This document shows, piece by piece, positions 7,729-17,502 of a stretch of 64,000 nt of DNA. Position 1 is the first letter of the stretch. Every line of letters starts with the position of its first letter. A program made the translations under genes and the position numbers. The notes beneath the pieces were generated by a model. It was given only the letters and a program-made list of their open reading frames with translations, did not search any database and had not been told where the DNA came from. Origin of the DNA: Anaerocolumna sp. AGMB13020 (GTDB taxonomy: Bacteria > Bacillota > Clostridia > Lachnospirales > Lachnospiraceae); NCBI RefSeq assembly GCF_033100115.1, contig NZ_CP136910.1:1178001-1242000 (forward strand), in the 5' to 3' direction.

Positions 7729-8317
7729 TTATTTCATTATTTAAGTTAGTTTTTATTCCATCTTCTATCTTAATACTAACATTATTGAAATTTATATTAT
7801 TAACTTCCATAATGTTTTGAAAATTTGTTTGTTCAAAATGACACCCGATAAATATAACATTATCAAATTTAGAATTATTAAAAGAGCATTCTATAAAATT
7901 TGTATTAATGAATGTGACGTTAGTAAATTTAGAATCATCAAAATAACTTCTTTCCAACTGAGATTCTATAATTTTAACATCTTGAAAAGAGGTTTCATTG
8001 TATGATGTTCTAAAAGAATCCAGATTTTTAATCTCCGTAGATATAAATTCTGTGTAATCTGCGTTTCCCTTTTTAAAAGTATTGTATAAAAAAATACACT
8101 GATTAAAAATACTACCGCAAAGAGAAGCACCGCTTAAATAAACTTTTGAAAAATCACAATTATTAAATGTAATCTCTAAAAAGCTACTGTTATTCAAATC
8201 ATATGGAGAAAAATCAATATTATTTATGGTAACATCCTGATAAATTAAACTACATTTCTCTTTTGTTTTTCCTAAAGAATATTCCGTATATTTTTGAAGA
8301 TTGGTAATTAAATCCAT
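7709..8317 (-). CDS. Pentapeptide-repeat protein, candidate immunity protein of the upstream toxin
   Basis: The 202-residue protein has AAGGAGG before its ATG and starts 9 bases after the toxin stop. Its middle is built of five-residue repeats of the A(D/N)LXX type (FNNCDFSKVYLSGASLCGS, FINTNFIECSFNNSKFDNV), which fold as a right-handed quadrilateral beta helix. No signal peptide or membrane helix is seen, so it should be cytoplasmic. Position directly after a polymorphic toxin is the usual place for the immunity gene. Pentapeptide proteins are known as protein mimics and immunity factors. The fold is well supported; the immunity role is inferred from position. Confidence 0.7.
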   Translation of the reverse strand: MDLITNLQKYTEYSLGKTKEKCSLIYQDVTINNIDFSPYDLNNSSFLEITFNNCDFSKVYLSGASLCGSIFNQCIFLYNTFKKGNADYTEFISTEIKNLDSFRTSYNETSFQDVKIIESQLERSYFDDSKFTNVTFINTNFIECSFNNSKFDNVIFIGCHFEQTNFQNIMEVNNINFNNVSIKIEDGIKTNLNNEIRQYFSL

Positions 8318-8326
8318 ATAACCTCC

Positions 8327-9832
8327 TTATGGCCAAGTAACTATTTTATCCATCAAATTTAAATCTGAAAGCTTCTCAAGAAGTTCAGCCTTATGCAATG
8401 AGCTTAAATTTGATGTATCAAGAATCACAAATTCACCTTCACTTAAAGATTTATTAATAGATCTAAGTGAACTTTCTAGTGTATATCCTCCTTTTTTAGG
8501 TTTAAAGTTAGAATTAAATGACTTAACATCCCAAGCTTGTCCATTAGCGTCAAAAAATTCTGCTTTTCCAGAAGGATCTCTTACAATAGGTCCTTTGATT
8601 TTTCCACTTTCTTCTACATTTAGTCCAACTGTACGTTCATGTATTCCTTTTTCAATATCTATTGGTCTATTTGAACCTGTATGTGCTGGATCTTTAGCCA
8701 AAGAATCTAACTCAGTGGAAGCTCTACCGCCTGTATAATTACCTTCTATGTCATATAGCGTTTTACCCGTCCCCTCACTACTACCATGTCCTTCACCAGA
8801 CATCAAATTCAGCCCATCACCAACCAGATTTTGAGCACTTTTTAAAGCTATACCTCCTCCAATGCTCATGGTTGCAATACCTGCTGCTGTTAATGGTACT
8901 CCAGCAACAGCACCTACTCCGGTGGAACTCAAAGCAGCACCTCCTGCTCCTCCCATCGCACCAAAGATAAATGCACCAGTTCCGGCAACCATTAAGGCGA
9001 GGTCTGTTACCGTCTTTCCTAAATTAAATGCTTTTCTATCCAATTGAAATGGTTCTGCTGTTCCACCTAACTCCTGTAACAATCCACCAAAAACATTATT
9101 ATCTATTGCTACTGCTGAACCTACCATAAAATCATTTATGTCCATCAAAGGATTATAAAAGATTCTAATAATATCTAATAAATTAACATTATCATCTTTC
9201 GTTCCATTGTTCAAGCCAGAAATATTCGTCCCTATGTATTCCAGCAATCTGGCTGCCGTTACATTTATGAAATAAATCCCCACTCCTTGTGCCATTTTGA
9301 CATAATCATTGAGCATTTTTATTTTATTAGCAAACTCAAGTATTTTTATACATTCACGTTCATACCAATCCTTAATTGTACTTTTAAGGGAGTCGAACTT
9401 CATTTTTAACTTTGCCAGAGAGGCAATACATAGAAGCAGTATTGTCTTATTCGCATCCGTTAACAAATCCAGAAGCTTGACCCACCACTCTTCAAGCCTG
9501 CCAGCTTTCTGATGCTCCAGAGAATACTCACCTTGTCCGGCAATAGCATCTGCTACTTCCTGATCCATCCTGTCTGCCACGATAAGGAGATTTGTAATTT
9601 CATCTGAAAAATGATAAAAAGCTTCGGATTTCTGTCTTAAAGCTATGATTTTATCTCTAACAGAATCAGCCGCCTGAATTAAATATCCGGAAGAGTCTCC
9701 TGTCACATTATCTATATTATTAACAATCGTTTTTTCCAAGTCTTCACTATATTCCAATGCCTCTTTTCCCAAGTCTTTGGAATAACGTGCAATAGCCTCC
9801 AGATCTTCATAATCTAATATAAAATCTGACAT
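8327..9832 (-). CDS. T7SS-exported polymorphic toxin with CdiA-tRNase-like C terminus
   Basis: The start is set at the ATG of MSDFILDYEDLE because GGAGGG lies 9 bases upstream; a longer frame to 9874 lacks this. The 501-residue protein has a helical WXG/LXG-like N-terminal half (1-~180), which is the T7SS targeting type. A glycine/alanine-rich hydrophobic stretch (~280-345) resembles the pre-toxin segments of such proteins. The last ~90 residues contain AEFFDANGQAWDVKSFNS and end EFVILDTSNLSS...LMDKIVTWP, a pattern like the C-terminal tRNase domain of CdiA (BECR fold). It is preceded by a WXG100 gene and followed by its likely immunity gene. The middle of this gene also survives as the fragment at 4356-4507. 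The toxin class is an informed guess. Confidence 0.75.
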   Translation of the reverse strand: MSDFILDYEDLEAIARYSKDLGKEALEYSEDLEKTIVNNIDNVTGDSSGYLIQAADSVRDKIIALRQKSEAFYHFSDEITNLLIVADRMDQEVADAIAGQGEYSLEHQKAGRLEEWWVKLLDLLTDANKTILLLCIASLAKLKMKFDSLKSTIKDWYERECIKILEFANKIKMLNDYVKMAQGVGIYFINVTAARLLEYIGTNISGLNNGTKDDNVNLLDIIRIFYNPLMDINDFMVGSAVAIDNNVFGGLLQELGGTAEPFQLDRKAFNLGKTVTDLALMVAGTGAFIFGAMGGAGGAALSSTGVGAVAGVPLTAAGIATMSIGGGIALKSAQNLVGDGLNLMSGEGHGSSEGTGKTLYDIEGNYTGGRASTELDSLAKDPAHTGSNRPIDIEKGIHERTVGLNVEESGKIKGPIVRDPSGKAEFFDANGQAWDVKSFNSNFKPKKGGYTLESSLRSINKSLSEGEFVILDTSNLSSLHKAELLEKLSDLNLMDKIVTWP

Positions 9833-9879
9833 GTAACACTCCCTCCATGTATTGTTGATTACACTTATGCTCAAAACAT

Positions 9880-10167
9880 TTAATCCAAGCTTATTCTCTG
9901 AGCGGTTTCATAAACAGACTGATACTTACTATCTGCTATCTGCATATTCCTTGACATAATCTGGATTACCTCAATGTATGTAGAAATATTTTTTTCCCAT
10001 TCTGTCCCATACTTTTCAAAGAATGCATCTCCTGCCTGGGTATCCCACCCATCTTTAATATCCTCCACCGCAACAGACAGCTTTGCTTTCAGATCTATCA
10101 TACGCTGTGCTTGTTCCTGATAGGTTAACTTTGTCCTATTAAGCATTTCTTCGTTGATTTTTAGCAT
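9880..10167 (-). CDS. WXG100-family protein, partner of the downstream toxin
   Basis: The 95-residue protein is two helices joined at GWDTQAGDAF (residues ~40-49), the turn of WXG100 proteins, with T in place of the glycine of the canonical WXG. Its C-terminal helix carries Y..V.ETAQ near the end. Such proteins are secreted by T7SS as helical-hairpin dimers or act as targeting partners for larger toxins. It sits immediately before the toxin gene and after the TPR gene. AAGGGA precedes the ATG. Confidence 0.8.
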   Translation of the reverse strand: MLKINEEMLNRTKLTYQEQAQRMIDLKAKLSVAVEDIKDGWDTQAGDAFFEKYGTEWEKNISTYIEVIQIMSRNMQIADSKYQSVYETAQRISLD

Positions 10168-10180
10168 TTCTTCACTTCCC

Positions 10181-11503
10181 TTACTGGTTGTTTTGAATTA
10201 ATAAGGCTGCCATACCCTCCATGGTGCGAATTTTTGCCTTCGCCTCATCAGCCTCTTCTGCTCTACCCATCTCAGAAAGAATCGCACCACGGATTGCATA
10301 CAACTCGCCTGAATCCTCTCTGACTTTAAGAATATAATCCGAAAGTTCCAGTGCCTTCTCATACATTTTCAAGTCCTTCAGACATAACATCCGGAATACA
10401 TAAGCATCCAGATTATTGGAGTTTTGTAATGAATACTTGCGTAATTTCTCAACTCCCAGCCTGTACAATTCATCTGCTTCTGTTTCTCTGTTTAACATAC
10501 GTAAACAATAAGGTTCATAATAATAAGCCGGCAGGGTATAATCCCCCATTGTATTGATATCTTTAAGTGAACGGGCGCAGGACAAAGCCTGTTCATATTC
10601 TCCCATGGTAATATAACAGTTCATCAATAAGTATTCCGCTTCCGGATCAGGTTCCGGCGGAACCTTCGCACCAGAGGCTGCGACTGCATTTTTTAAGCTA
10701 TCTATTGTCCCCTGCATATTCCCCTGCAGGGCATAAATCTGAGCATGCTCTATTGCACTCCTGCGTTTGTCTATTTTACTCTCAGGTCTGTTTTCTTCCG
10801 TCTTTAAAAGTTCCAAGGCTTCTTCGAAACAATTTTGATTTGCATAAAGATTCGCCTGATCCAGAATAAAGTCAGGGTCCTCCGGGAAATTATCAATTGC
10901 TTCCTTCACCGCCTTATGCGCTTTATCAAACTCTTTCATATCTGCGTATAAGCGGATTTTCATATGATATCCCTCCGCATTATCAGGGCATTCTAGCGTC
11001 ATCTCATCCAGGGTATGAACGGCTTCATAATATTTTTTTTGCTTTATGTAAAGCATTGCTTTTTTAAGCCGTATCTCTCCCCTTCGCGGAGCTTTGCTGA
11101 TTGCCTTTGTATAATTCCTAAGGGCCAGAACAGCATCACCTTCTTCTTCATACAGGATACCCATATTATAAAATATTTGTGAGTTATCGTATCCGTTTGC
11201 AACGGCCTGGTTATAATATTGGATTCCCTTTTCCTTTTCACCCTTCAGTAAATTAATATTGCCAAGATGAAAATAAATACTTCCGTCTTTGCTGTTAACT
11301 TTTATGGCTTTTAAAAACGCTTCTTCAGCCTCTCCGTATTCTTCCATATTGGTATATGCAATTCCCATACCAATATAAATGTCGGGATTAAACGGATCCT
11401 CATTCTCCGCTTTTTTGAAATACTCCAGTGAATTTTCACTTTTTCCACTTACCAGCAGCACTTTTCCCTGATTTATATATTCAACAGCCAGTACCTCATT
11501 CAT
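10181..11503 (-). CDS. TPR-repeat protein of the T7SS locus
   Basis: The 440-residue protein has consecutive 34-residue tetratricopeptide repeats across its length. Examples are IYIGMGIAYTNMEEYGEAEE near residue 40, then IYFHLGNINLLKGEKEKG, IFYNMGILYEEEGDAVLALR and further repeats to about residue 430. There is no signal peptide or membrane helix, so it is a cytoplasmic scaffold. Its position between the coiled-coil and WXG100 genes suggests a chaperone or adaptor that delivers substrates to EssC. That role is inferred; TPR proteins occur in many systems. Confidence 0.8.
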   Translation of the reverse strand: MNEVLAVEYINQGKVLLVSGKSENSLEYFKKAENEDPFNPDIYIGMGIAYTNMEEYGEAEEAFLKAIKVNSKDGSIYFHLGNINLLKGEKEKGIQYYNQAVANGYDNSQIFYNMGILYEEEGDAVLALRNYTKAISKAPRRGEIRLKKAMLYIKQKKYYEAVHTLDEMTLECPDNAEGYHMKIRLYADMKEFDKAHKAVKEAIDNFPEDPDFILDQANLYANQNCFEEALELLKTEENRPESKIDKRRSAIEHAQIYALQGNMQGTIDSLKNAVAASGAKVPPEPDPEAEYLLMNCYITMGEYEQALSCARSLKDINTMGDYTLPAYYYEPYCLRMLNRETEADELYRLGVEKLRKYSLQNSNNLDAYVFRMLCLKDLKMYEKALELSDYILKVREDSGELYAIRGAILSEMGRAEEADEAKAKIRTMEGMAALLIQNNQ

Positions 11504-11653
11504 ATCCTGTCATCCCTTTCCTTCCTAAAAAAACATATCAGTTGAATTTTAAGGTCTAATTAAAATAAAGCTTTATCTTATGAAGTTTTATATTTCCTGG
11601 AAAAATACATTACCACAGTCAATTTCTTCTAACATTTCTCTGCAAAATTAGTT

Positions 11654-12166
11654 TTAATTTACGCTTTTCTTACCTGCAGCACGTGCCCTTTCCTCTTCTC
11701 TTCTTTGCTCATCCCTGCGCTCTGCCTCTCTTCGCTCCTCTTCCAATCGCCTTTCTTCCGTCCTTATTGCGGCTTCCGTTGAACTTATCTGGTTTTTTAA
11801 ACTGGTTATTTGTGTTTCCAGCTCAGTAATTTTATTTTCGGTAACTGATTTTTCACTTAACAGATTGTATTTGGCAGAAGACAACTTGGCATCAGCGTCC
11901 GGCTCCTGCTCTCGTTCCTTTTCAACTACATAGGAAAGCTGTGTCATATTCCTGCTTCCTTTAACTCCATCTAAAATTCCATTCGAGATATCTCCGGTGC
12001 TTTTTGTGATACTGCCGGCATAGTAATCAAAATTAATGCTTAAATCAGATATTATTCTTTTTATAGCCTCTCGTCTTATCTTCTGCTCTTTCAGTTCCGC
12101 TTCTGCTTTTTTAAGACTTTCATTATAGCTGGACAACGAAATAACTAAGCTGCTTAAATAACTCAT
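11654..12166 (-). CDS. Coiled-coil protein of the T7SS locus
   Basis: The start is placed at ATG of MSYLSSLVISL because GGAGAGG lies 9 bases upstream; the longer TTG frame overlaps that site. The 170-residue protein is nearly all helical. It has an N-terminal helical part (to ~60), then a long coiled coil (~90-145) and an arginine/glutamate-rich tail (EERRREAE-like, ending AAGKKSVN). The arrangement resembles the small helical proteins (DUF5082/YwqH type) that accompany LXG toxins. No signal peptide is present. A T7SS substrate or chaperone role is inferred. Confidence 0.65.
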   Translation of the reverse strand: MSYLSSLVISLSSYNESLKKAEAELKEQKIRREAIKRIISDLSINFDYYAGSITKSTGDISNGILDGVKGSRNMTQLSYVVEKEREQEPDADAKLSSAKYNLLSEKSVTENKITELETQITSLKNQISSTEAAIRTEERRLEEERREAERRDEQRREEERARAAGKKSVN

Positions 12167-12223
12167 GCCAAACTTCCTCTCCAATTCATGAATCCATCAT
12201 TTATTATCATTATCTGCAAAAAA

Positions 12224-12523
12224 TTAGTTTACAAGATATTTACTTAGCTCCTCGTCAGTTGTCCTGTATGCATTCAATCCATCCACCAGGGTATGATATA
12301 ATTCATTTAAGATATCCTCGATATCTGTAAGCTGCAAAAAAATTTCGTCATATTCTTTCTCAAAAGCCTGTCTTCCCTTTCCGCTCCAATGCAGAAGTAA
12401 TTCAGATGTTGCCTGTTTTACGGTTGTCCTTATACTATTGTATTCTTTAATGCCCTCATCAAAAGCGAGAATAGCCGCATCCATTTTACTGGTATCAAGT
12501 TTCCTTATAATGTTATCACTCAT
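12224..12523 (-). CDS. WXG100-family protein (EsxA-like)
   Basis: The start is at MSDNIIRKLD, preceded by GGAG with 7-base spacing. The 99-residue protein has a helix, the canonical turn HWSGKGRQAF (WXG at residues ~50-52) and a second helix. It follows essC directly. It is the best candidate for the general EsxA-type secreted subunit that activates EssC. The second WXG100 protein of the locus (9880-10167) has a non-canonical turn and is probably toxin-specific. Confidence 0.85.
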   Translation of the reverse strand: MSDNIIRKLDTSKMDAAILAFDEGIKEYNSIRTTVKQATSELLLHWSGKGRQAFEKEYDEIFLQLTDIEDILNELYHTLVDGLNAYRTTDEELSKYLVN

Positions 12524-12616
12524 GATTATTCTCCATTTCATGTATGTCTCTTTCTTCGTATTATAATGCTTCTGACAAGGAAGACACCTTCTCAGGACTT
12601 TTTCGGTCTAAAATCC

Positions 12617-12643
12617 GAAATGGGCACTCTCTGTACCCATTTC
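12617..12643 (-). terminator. Weak hairpin after essC
   Basis: GAAATGGG and CCCATTTC pair across an 11-base loop, 23 bases or more before the essC stop in plus coordinates and therefore downstream on the minus strand. No strong T-tract follows, so it may only attenuate read-through into the substrate genes. Confidence 0.3.
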
Positions 12644-12668
12644 ATGTTAACTCAAGGTTATTATTTTA

Positions 12669-15600
12669 TTAAATTTCTTCATCTGATCCGTATATAATTT
12701 TCTGTTTTTGAACACCTTTTTCTGTAATAAAATAGGAATCACCGAGTTCTATTTCTTTTCGGTACTGTCGTATATAATTAATTGCCACTTCAGTAAATTT
12801 GAGATTTGACAGGTCTTCAAACACAAAGGTATTTTTACTATCCTTTAGCAGTTTCAGAAGCTCAGAGGCGCCATAAGCAACTGGTGCATTTTCAACATCT
12901 GTAAATAAGAAGCATACCTTAAGCTGTCTGTAGTTCTTAAGTATATCCTTTAAGAAATCTATTGCATTTTTGCTGATTCCGTTAGCACTGTATATATTGC
13001 TGTTCTTAACAACAGCAAACAGCAGCGGTTTATTTTGCAATGCTTCCATACCGCTTTCCATTAATAACTCCAGTCTCTCTTTCAGTTCAGCGTTAATTTC
13101 TTCAATTATTGGTTCGAACTCGTTATAATCAACGGTATACTTTTCAACAATACCGGAAGCCTTCAAGGAACTCAGTCGTTTCTGATAATCATCCACGATA
13201 TAGGCTTTTACCGGAAATTCAAACATTCCCTGTCTAAGGTAATGAAACATAACTTTTACCAGGTTTGTTTTTCCGCTTCCTTCACGGCCTGTTATGCTTA
13301 TCAGCTGCGTTTTCATGAAATCAATATAATTTAATTCTACAGAATCATAATCAATACCCACTGGAACGCGGTATGAATTCTGCTTGTTGTATTTAAGGTG
13401 CTTCATGAGGTATTCGTAATTTAGCAGCTGGGGAACTTCTGGAATACGTCTTGCATATTGTTCACCAAATCTTTCATTGATTTTCTTTACATATTCCTTA
13501 ATCCCTTCTACCCTGTCAATTTCCTTCTCACCCTGGAAAGCCAGATAAGTCTGATATTCGTAAATATTTTTATTGATTTCCACAAGCCCTCTGCCCGGAA
13601 CATTTTTAGGCTGAATTCGGCACTTATCAAATACTGCACGATATTCATCTGCGGTATTACAGTAAAGACTGATACGATTGGGAAAATTACTCATGTATTT
13701 ATAGCTGATTCCGCTGGTTTGTTTTACTGTAACAACCATACTTATACCAACGGAATTGCCTTCCCTGCAGATATTGATAATATATTCCTCGTAATCCGGA
13801 TACAGTTCCTTCAAAGCAAGGAAGTTATCCACCATAACTATGATATTGTTCATATCCGTATACCCTGCCTCTTTATAGGAGCTGAAGGAGGTAATACCGA
13901 TTTTTGAGAACTTTTCTTTTCTCTCTTTAATTTCTGTGTTAAGCATTTTTATAAGATTCTTCAGCTTCTCATCATCGGCTGCCAGTACAACGCCACCCAA
14001 ATGATTCAGCCCATCAAAAACACTTAAGGCCATAGAACCGAAGTCCAGTATATAAAGGGATACTTCATCGGGTGTATATTTATCTGCAATACCTCGTATT
14101 ATTGTCTGGAGCAGACAGGTCTTTCCATACTGCGAAGAGCCAAGAATAAAAGTATTCCCATTCTGAATATCTATGGATACTTCCTTCTGCTGCTGATTAT
14201 TTGGATCATCATAGATACCAAGCCTTACAATAGTCTGCAGTGCCTGCTTCCTGTCAAATGTATCTTCATATACGATCAGATCTGCGAGAGGCGGCATGCA
14301 AATTCCTGGAAGCTGTTCTATACGTCTGTTTTCGCAATGGTTATGTATATAATTCACCACTGCTTCTAACTGTGTCTCAGATTCTTTTGCAGCGGTTCCC
14401 TTTTTACTGATATAAACAGGCGTTCTTTTTCCAGATAAGGAAATACTGGAAATAACATGTTCTTTCTTCATGGCAGACTCGTCCATATTGGTGGAAGCTC
14501 CGCTGTAAGCAGACTGGAACAGTTCAAAAATTTCATTATTGCCTACCTGCAGATATGCTCGTCCCGGTTCTTTGATTTCAGCAGCCAGAGGTGTTTTTAA
14601 GACTTCGTTACTGTCCTCTTTATTCTGAACCTTTAAACACAGTTTAAATTTAGAATTGGACCAAATCTGAGCATCAACAACACCGCTGGGTTTTTGGGTA
14701 GCAAGTATCAGATGGACACCAAGGCTTCGTCCTATTCGTGCCGCACTGATAAGTTCTTTCATGAAATCCGGCTGATCCATCTTAAGCTCGGCAAATTCAT
14801 CTACGATTAAGATCAGATGGGGAAGTGGTACTTGAACTTCTCCTTTCTTAAACAATTTTATATATGCATCGATGTGATTAACATTGGCAGCAGCAAACAA
14901 TTCCTGACGTTTTCTAAGCTCCGCTTTAATGGACAGAAGCGATCGGTCAATCTCTCTTCCATCAATGTTGGTAATAGCTCCGACCAGGTGGGGAAGATTC
15001 TTGAACTGATTAACCATACCTCCTCCTTTAAAGTCAATGATAACAAAACCGACTTCATAGGGATGGAACAGCGTCGCCATGGACAAAATATAGCTCTGTA
15101 AAATCTCACTCTTACCAGAACCAGTCGTACCGGCAACCAGACCATGGGGTCCGTGATGCTTTTCATTCAGATCCAGATAAACAACGTCCTTTTTGGAGTT
15201 AACTCCTAAAGGAGCTGCCATGGATTTATAAACTTCAGAAGTATCCCATCTTCTATCAATCTCCAAGTCATCAACATTTAGTATACCCAACAACTCATAT
15301 AGTGAAATATTCTTTGTAAGGGAGCCTTCCAGACTGACTTCTTCGCAATAGACAGGAGACAACTTAACAGCTGCATTCATGGCAATATTGTCATTGATAT
15401 ATTCATATCTGAAGTTGCTGACTTTCGTTGAATCTGCTTTGTCTATTAGCTTCCCCAGATATTCATTGCGGTTTAATATAATGATTTTCTGGCACCCTAA
15501 TGGCAAGAGCTCTTTGTATTCTTCGAAAAAAATAAAAGTTACCCCTAAATCTTTTGCTTTTTCAATGTATTGGGATATTGGATGACGTTTCATTCCGATT

Positions 15601-17216
15601 TCATTGTAAACAAATACTACAATCCTGGGATTGACGGTATCCGAATTTTCTCTTCTGGATAATTCTTTATATAGATATTCAAACAGAATATTCCTGCTTT
15701 CCTCGTTGCAAACAATATTTCGAATACCCAGATCATCATTTTGCAGATGGGGCAGCAGACGAATCCATTCTATATTCTTTGAATATTCTTCTTCGATTAC
15801 GAAGAAAACCTTCACATCACTGTAATACTGTCTAATACAAATATCCAAAAGAATATTCTTACACAGCTCTCTGATATACATCTCAGCACCAACAACTCCT
15901 ACGGCTCCGCAATCAGTAAGCTTTAATATAACCGGGGCCTCCTTTAACAGACGATATTCCTCGGTAATCTGCTCCGGAATCACTGCCATGGAATCATCCG
16001 ATTCAAATCTCTCAAGTTTTTTATATTCTATCTGTCGCATGGATTCAGACTCCCCGATTCCCAGCCTGACATCCAGAAAATCTTCATCTTCATAGCTTCT
16101 GTTAAAGAGGTCTCCTGAGAAATCCTCCACCAACCCCACTTCATTTTCCAAAGAATAATAAGTGCTGCTGATGATTTGCAGTTCTTCTTTTCTCTTAGCC
16201 TCAATTTCGCCACGCTTTTTTTCTATATATTCTGAGTACATTTTCTTTCTGTCTTTTGTCGATTTTCTATATTCCTTGTCCTCATCAATCATCCCGTAAA
16301 CGGAAGTTACAATACCTATTCCCATGGAGCAAACGCTAAACAGGACAAAGGAACCGCCACCTCCCATAACACCACGCAGGACAACCGTCAGTCCCAGTGA
16401 TGCAAAAGCAGGTGCCAGTTTCATAATAATGTTTCTTTTAGGTTTATTCGGTTGCTGGGGAGGATCCAGTATTGATATCTTCTCATCCGGAATCAACGAG
16501 ATAATCCTGGTATTTCTATTAAATTTAGGATACTCAAAATGACTCTTCGCATCACCTTTAACCCCATAAAGCAATGATGGGATGTCCATGCTGCTCATGG
16601 AAGAGGTATACAGCTTTCCTTCCTTATAATAAAAACTGAAACCAAGTATAGAGAAAAAATCATAATCCTTTATCTCTGATTTCTGTCTTACTTTTAAACC
16701 ATTTACATATAATCCGTATCTCGTACCATTATCTGTAATAAAAAGCCTGTCCTGTTCCCTGACAAGTGTAATGGAATCTGAGCCTATCAGCTCATCTCTT
16801 AAAATAATATCGGAAGTTTCATTTCCGCCTATTGTCACCTGGTGGCTAAAGGAGATGTCTATTTCTTTTGCATAATCTCTTTTCTCAAAGTCAAAATCCA
16901 TTACAAAGCTTACTCTGAATATTTCCTGATTGGATTTTTGATATTTTAGAATAAAATCATCACCATGGGATAATTCCCTGCTAACCAGCTTCATGACTCC
17001 ATCTGAGGATATGTAGATATTTTCATCACATCTTATCATCCAATCCCCATTGTTATTAGTAAATCTTATTTCAAAGTCCTCAAAAAACTTTTCTTTTCCT
17101 AATCGAATATCATTATGCTTAAAGGTTCCCAGCGTTATTTTTTTACTTTCTACCGGTAGCTCAACTTCTTTATATATTCGCTTGCTGAATATAATAATTT
17201 TATATCGCTTATCCAC
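12669..17216 (-). CDS. essC: EssC-type FtsK/SpoIIIE ATPase of T7SS
   Basis: The start is a GTG preceded by GGGG; 1515 residues is the usual EssC length. Two FHA-like domains lie at ~1-100 and ~110-210 (VTIGGNETSDIILRDE, DNGTRYGLYVNG), with membrane helices at ~265-305. Three FtsK-like ATPase modules follow: P-loop GTTGSGKSE near 693 with Walker B LILIVDEFAEL near 805, a second P-loop GSSQYGKT near 1025 with Walker B IIVMVDN, and a third P-loop GREGSGKT near 1310. EssC is the motor and channel core of T7SSb and recognises WXG100/LXG substrates through its C-terminal modules. The spacing to the EsaB gene is 11 bases. The assignment is firm. Confidence 0.95.
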   Translation of the reverse strand: MDKRYKIIIFSKRIYKEVELPVESKKITLGTFKHNDIRLGKEKFFEDFEIRFTNNNGDWMIRCDENIYISSDGVMKLVSRELSHGDDFILKYQKSNQEIFRVSFVMDFDFEKRDYAKEIDISFSHQVTIGGNETSDIILRDELIGSDSITLVREQDRLFITDNGTRYGLYVNGLKVRQKSEIKDYDFFSILGFSFYYKEGKLYTSSMSSMDIPSLLYGVKGDAKSHFEYPKFNRNTRIISLIPDEKISILDPPQQPNKPKRNIIMKLAPAFASLGLTVVLRGVMGGGGSFVLFSVCSMGIGIVTSVYGMIDEDKEYRKSTKDRKKMYSEYIEKKRGEIEAKRKEELQIISSTYYSLENEVGLVEDFSGDLFNRSYEDEDFLDVRLGIGESESMRQIEYKKLERFESDDSMAVIPEQITEEYRLLKEAPVILKLTDCGAVGVVGAEMYIRELCKNILLDICIRQYYSDVKVFFVIEEEYSKNIEWIRLLPHLQNDDLGIRNIVCNEESRNILFEYLYKELSRRENSDTVNPRIVVFVYNEIGMKRHPISQYIEKAKDLGVTFIFFEEYKELLPLGCQKIIILNRNEYLGKLIDKADSTKVSNFRYEYINDNIAMNAAVKLSPVYCEEVSLEGSLTKNISLYELLGILNVDDLEIDRRWDTSEVYKSMAAPLGVNSKKDVVYLDLNEKHHGPHGLVAGTTGSGKSEILQSYILSMATLFHPYEVGFVIIDFKGGGMVNQFKNLPHLVGAITNIDGREIDRSLLSIKAELRKRQELFAAANVNHIDAYIKLFKKGEVQVPLPHLILIVDEFAELKMDQPDFMKELISAARIGRSLGVHLILATQKPSGVVDAQIWSNSKFKLCLKVQNKEDSNEVLKTPLAAEIKEPGRAYLQVGNNEIFELFQSAYSGASTNMDESAMKKEHVISSISLSGKRTPVYISKKGTAAKESETQLEAVVNYIHNHCENRRIEQLPGICMPPLADLIVYEDTFDRKQALQTIVRLGIYDDPNNQQQKEVSIDIQNGNTFILGSSQYGKTCLLQTIIRGIADKYTPDEVSLYILDFGSMALSVFDGLNHLGGVVLAADDEKLKNLIKMLNTEIKERKEKFSKIGITSFSSYKEAGYTDMNNIIVMVDNFLALKELYPDYEEYIINICREGNSVGISMVVTVKQTSGISYKYMSNFPNRISLYCNTADEYRAVFDKCRIQPKNVPGRGLVEINKNIYEYQTYLAFQGEKEIDRVEGIKEYVKKINERFGEQYARRIPEVPQLLNYEYLMKHLKYNKQNSYRVPVGIDYDSVELNYIDFMKTQLISITGREGSGKTNLVKVMFHYLRQGMFEFPVKAYIVDDYQKRLSSLKASGIVEKYTVDYNEFEPIIEEINAELKERLELLMESGMEALQNKPLLFAVVKNSNIYSANGISKNAIDFLKDILKNYRQLKVCFLFTDVENAPVAYGASELLKLLKDSKNTFVFEDLSNLKFTEVAINYIRQYRKEIELGDSYFITEKGVQKQKIIYGSDEEI

Positions 17217-17227
17217 TGATACATCCC

Positions 17228-17482
17228 CTATTCCGTAATATTAATTGTGGTACCGTTTCTCATTCCATACTCTGCTATTGATTTATTCCCCTTTAACAGG
17301 GCAATCGGATTTTCTGTTTTTAGAAAACATTTCGATAGATCCCCTGTATTAATACCAAGCTGAAAGCCTTCATTTAAGCCTATGATTAACTCATTTACCG
17401 TAATGTCCAGCGGTAAATCAACATCAATCTTTATATTCTTTTTGTGTAGGTATAAAATTGCCGTAATTCTATCACTGTTCAT
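17228..17482 (-). CDS. esaB: EsaB/YukD-type ubiquitin-like protein
   Basis: The start is placed at the second ATG (MNSDRITAIL), 8 bases after GGAGG; the first ATG is too close. The 84-residue protein has the ubiquitin-like pattern of YukD: an initial beta strand, VDVDLPLDITVNELI-like helix entry (IDVDLPLDITVNELIIG), and a final MRNGTTINITE strand. EsaB proteins are cytoplasmic regulators or components of T7SSb. It lies just upstream of essC, as in Bacillus and Staphylococcus loci. Confidence 0.85.
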   Translation of the reverse strand: MNSDRITAILYLHKKNIKIDVDLPLDITVNELIIGLNEGFQLGINTGDLSKCFLKTENPIALLKGNKSIAEYGMRNGTTINITE

Positions 17483-17502
17483 AAACATCTCCTCCCTTCA
17501 TA

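Noticed and set aside
9833-9874. N-terminal extension of the toxin to 9874
   Set aside because: The strong GGAGGG site fits the ATG at 9832, and the extension would overlap that site.
14858-15166. Second minus-strand frame inside essC
   Set aside because: It is an out-of-frame shadow of the strongly supported FtsK module.
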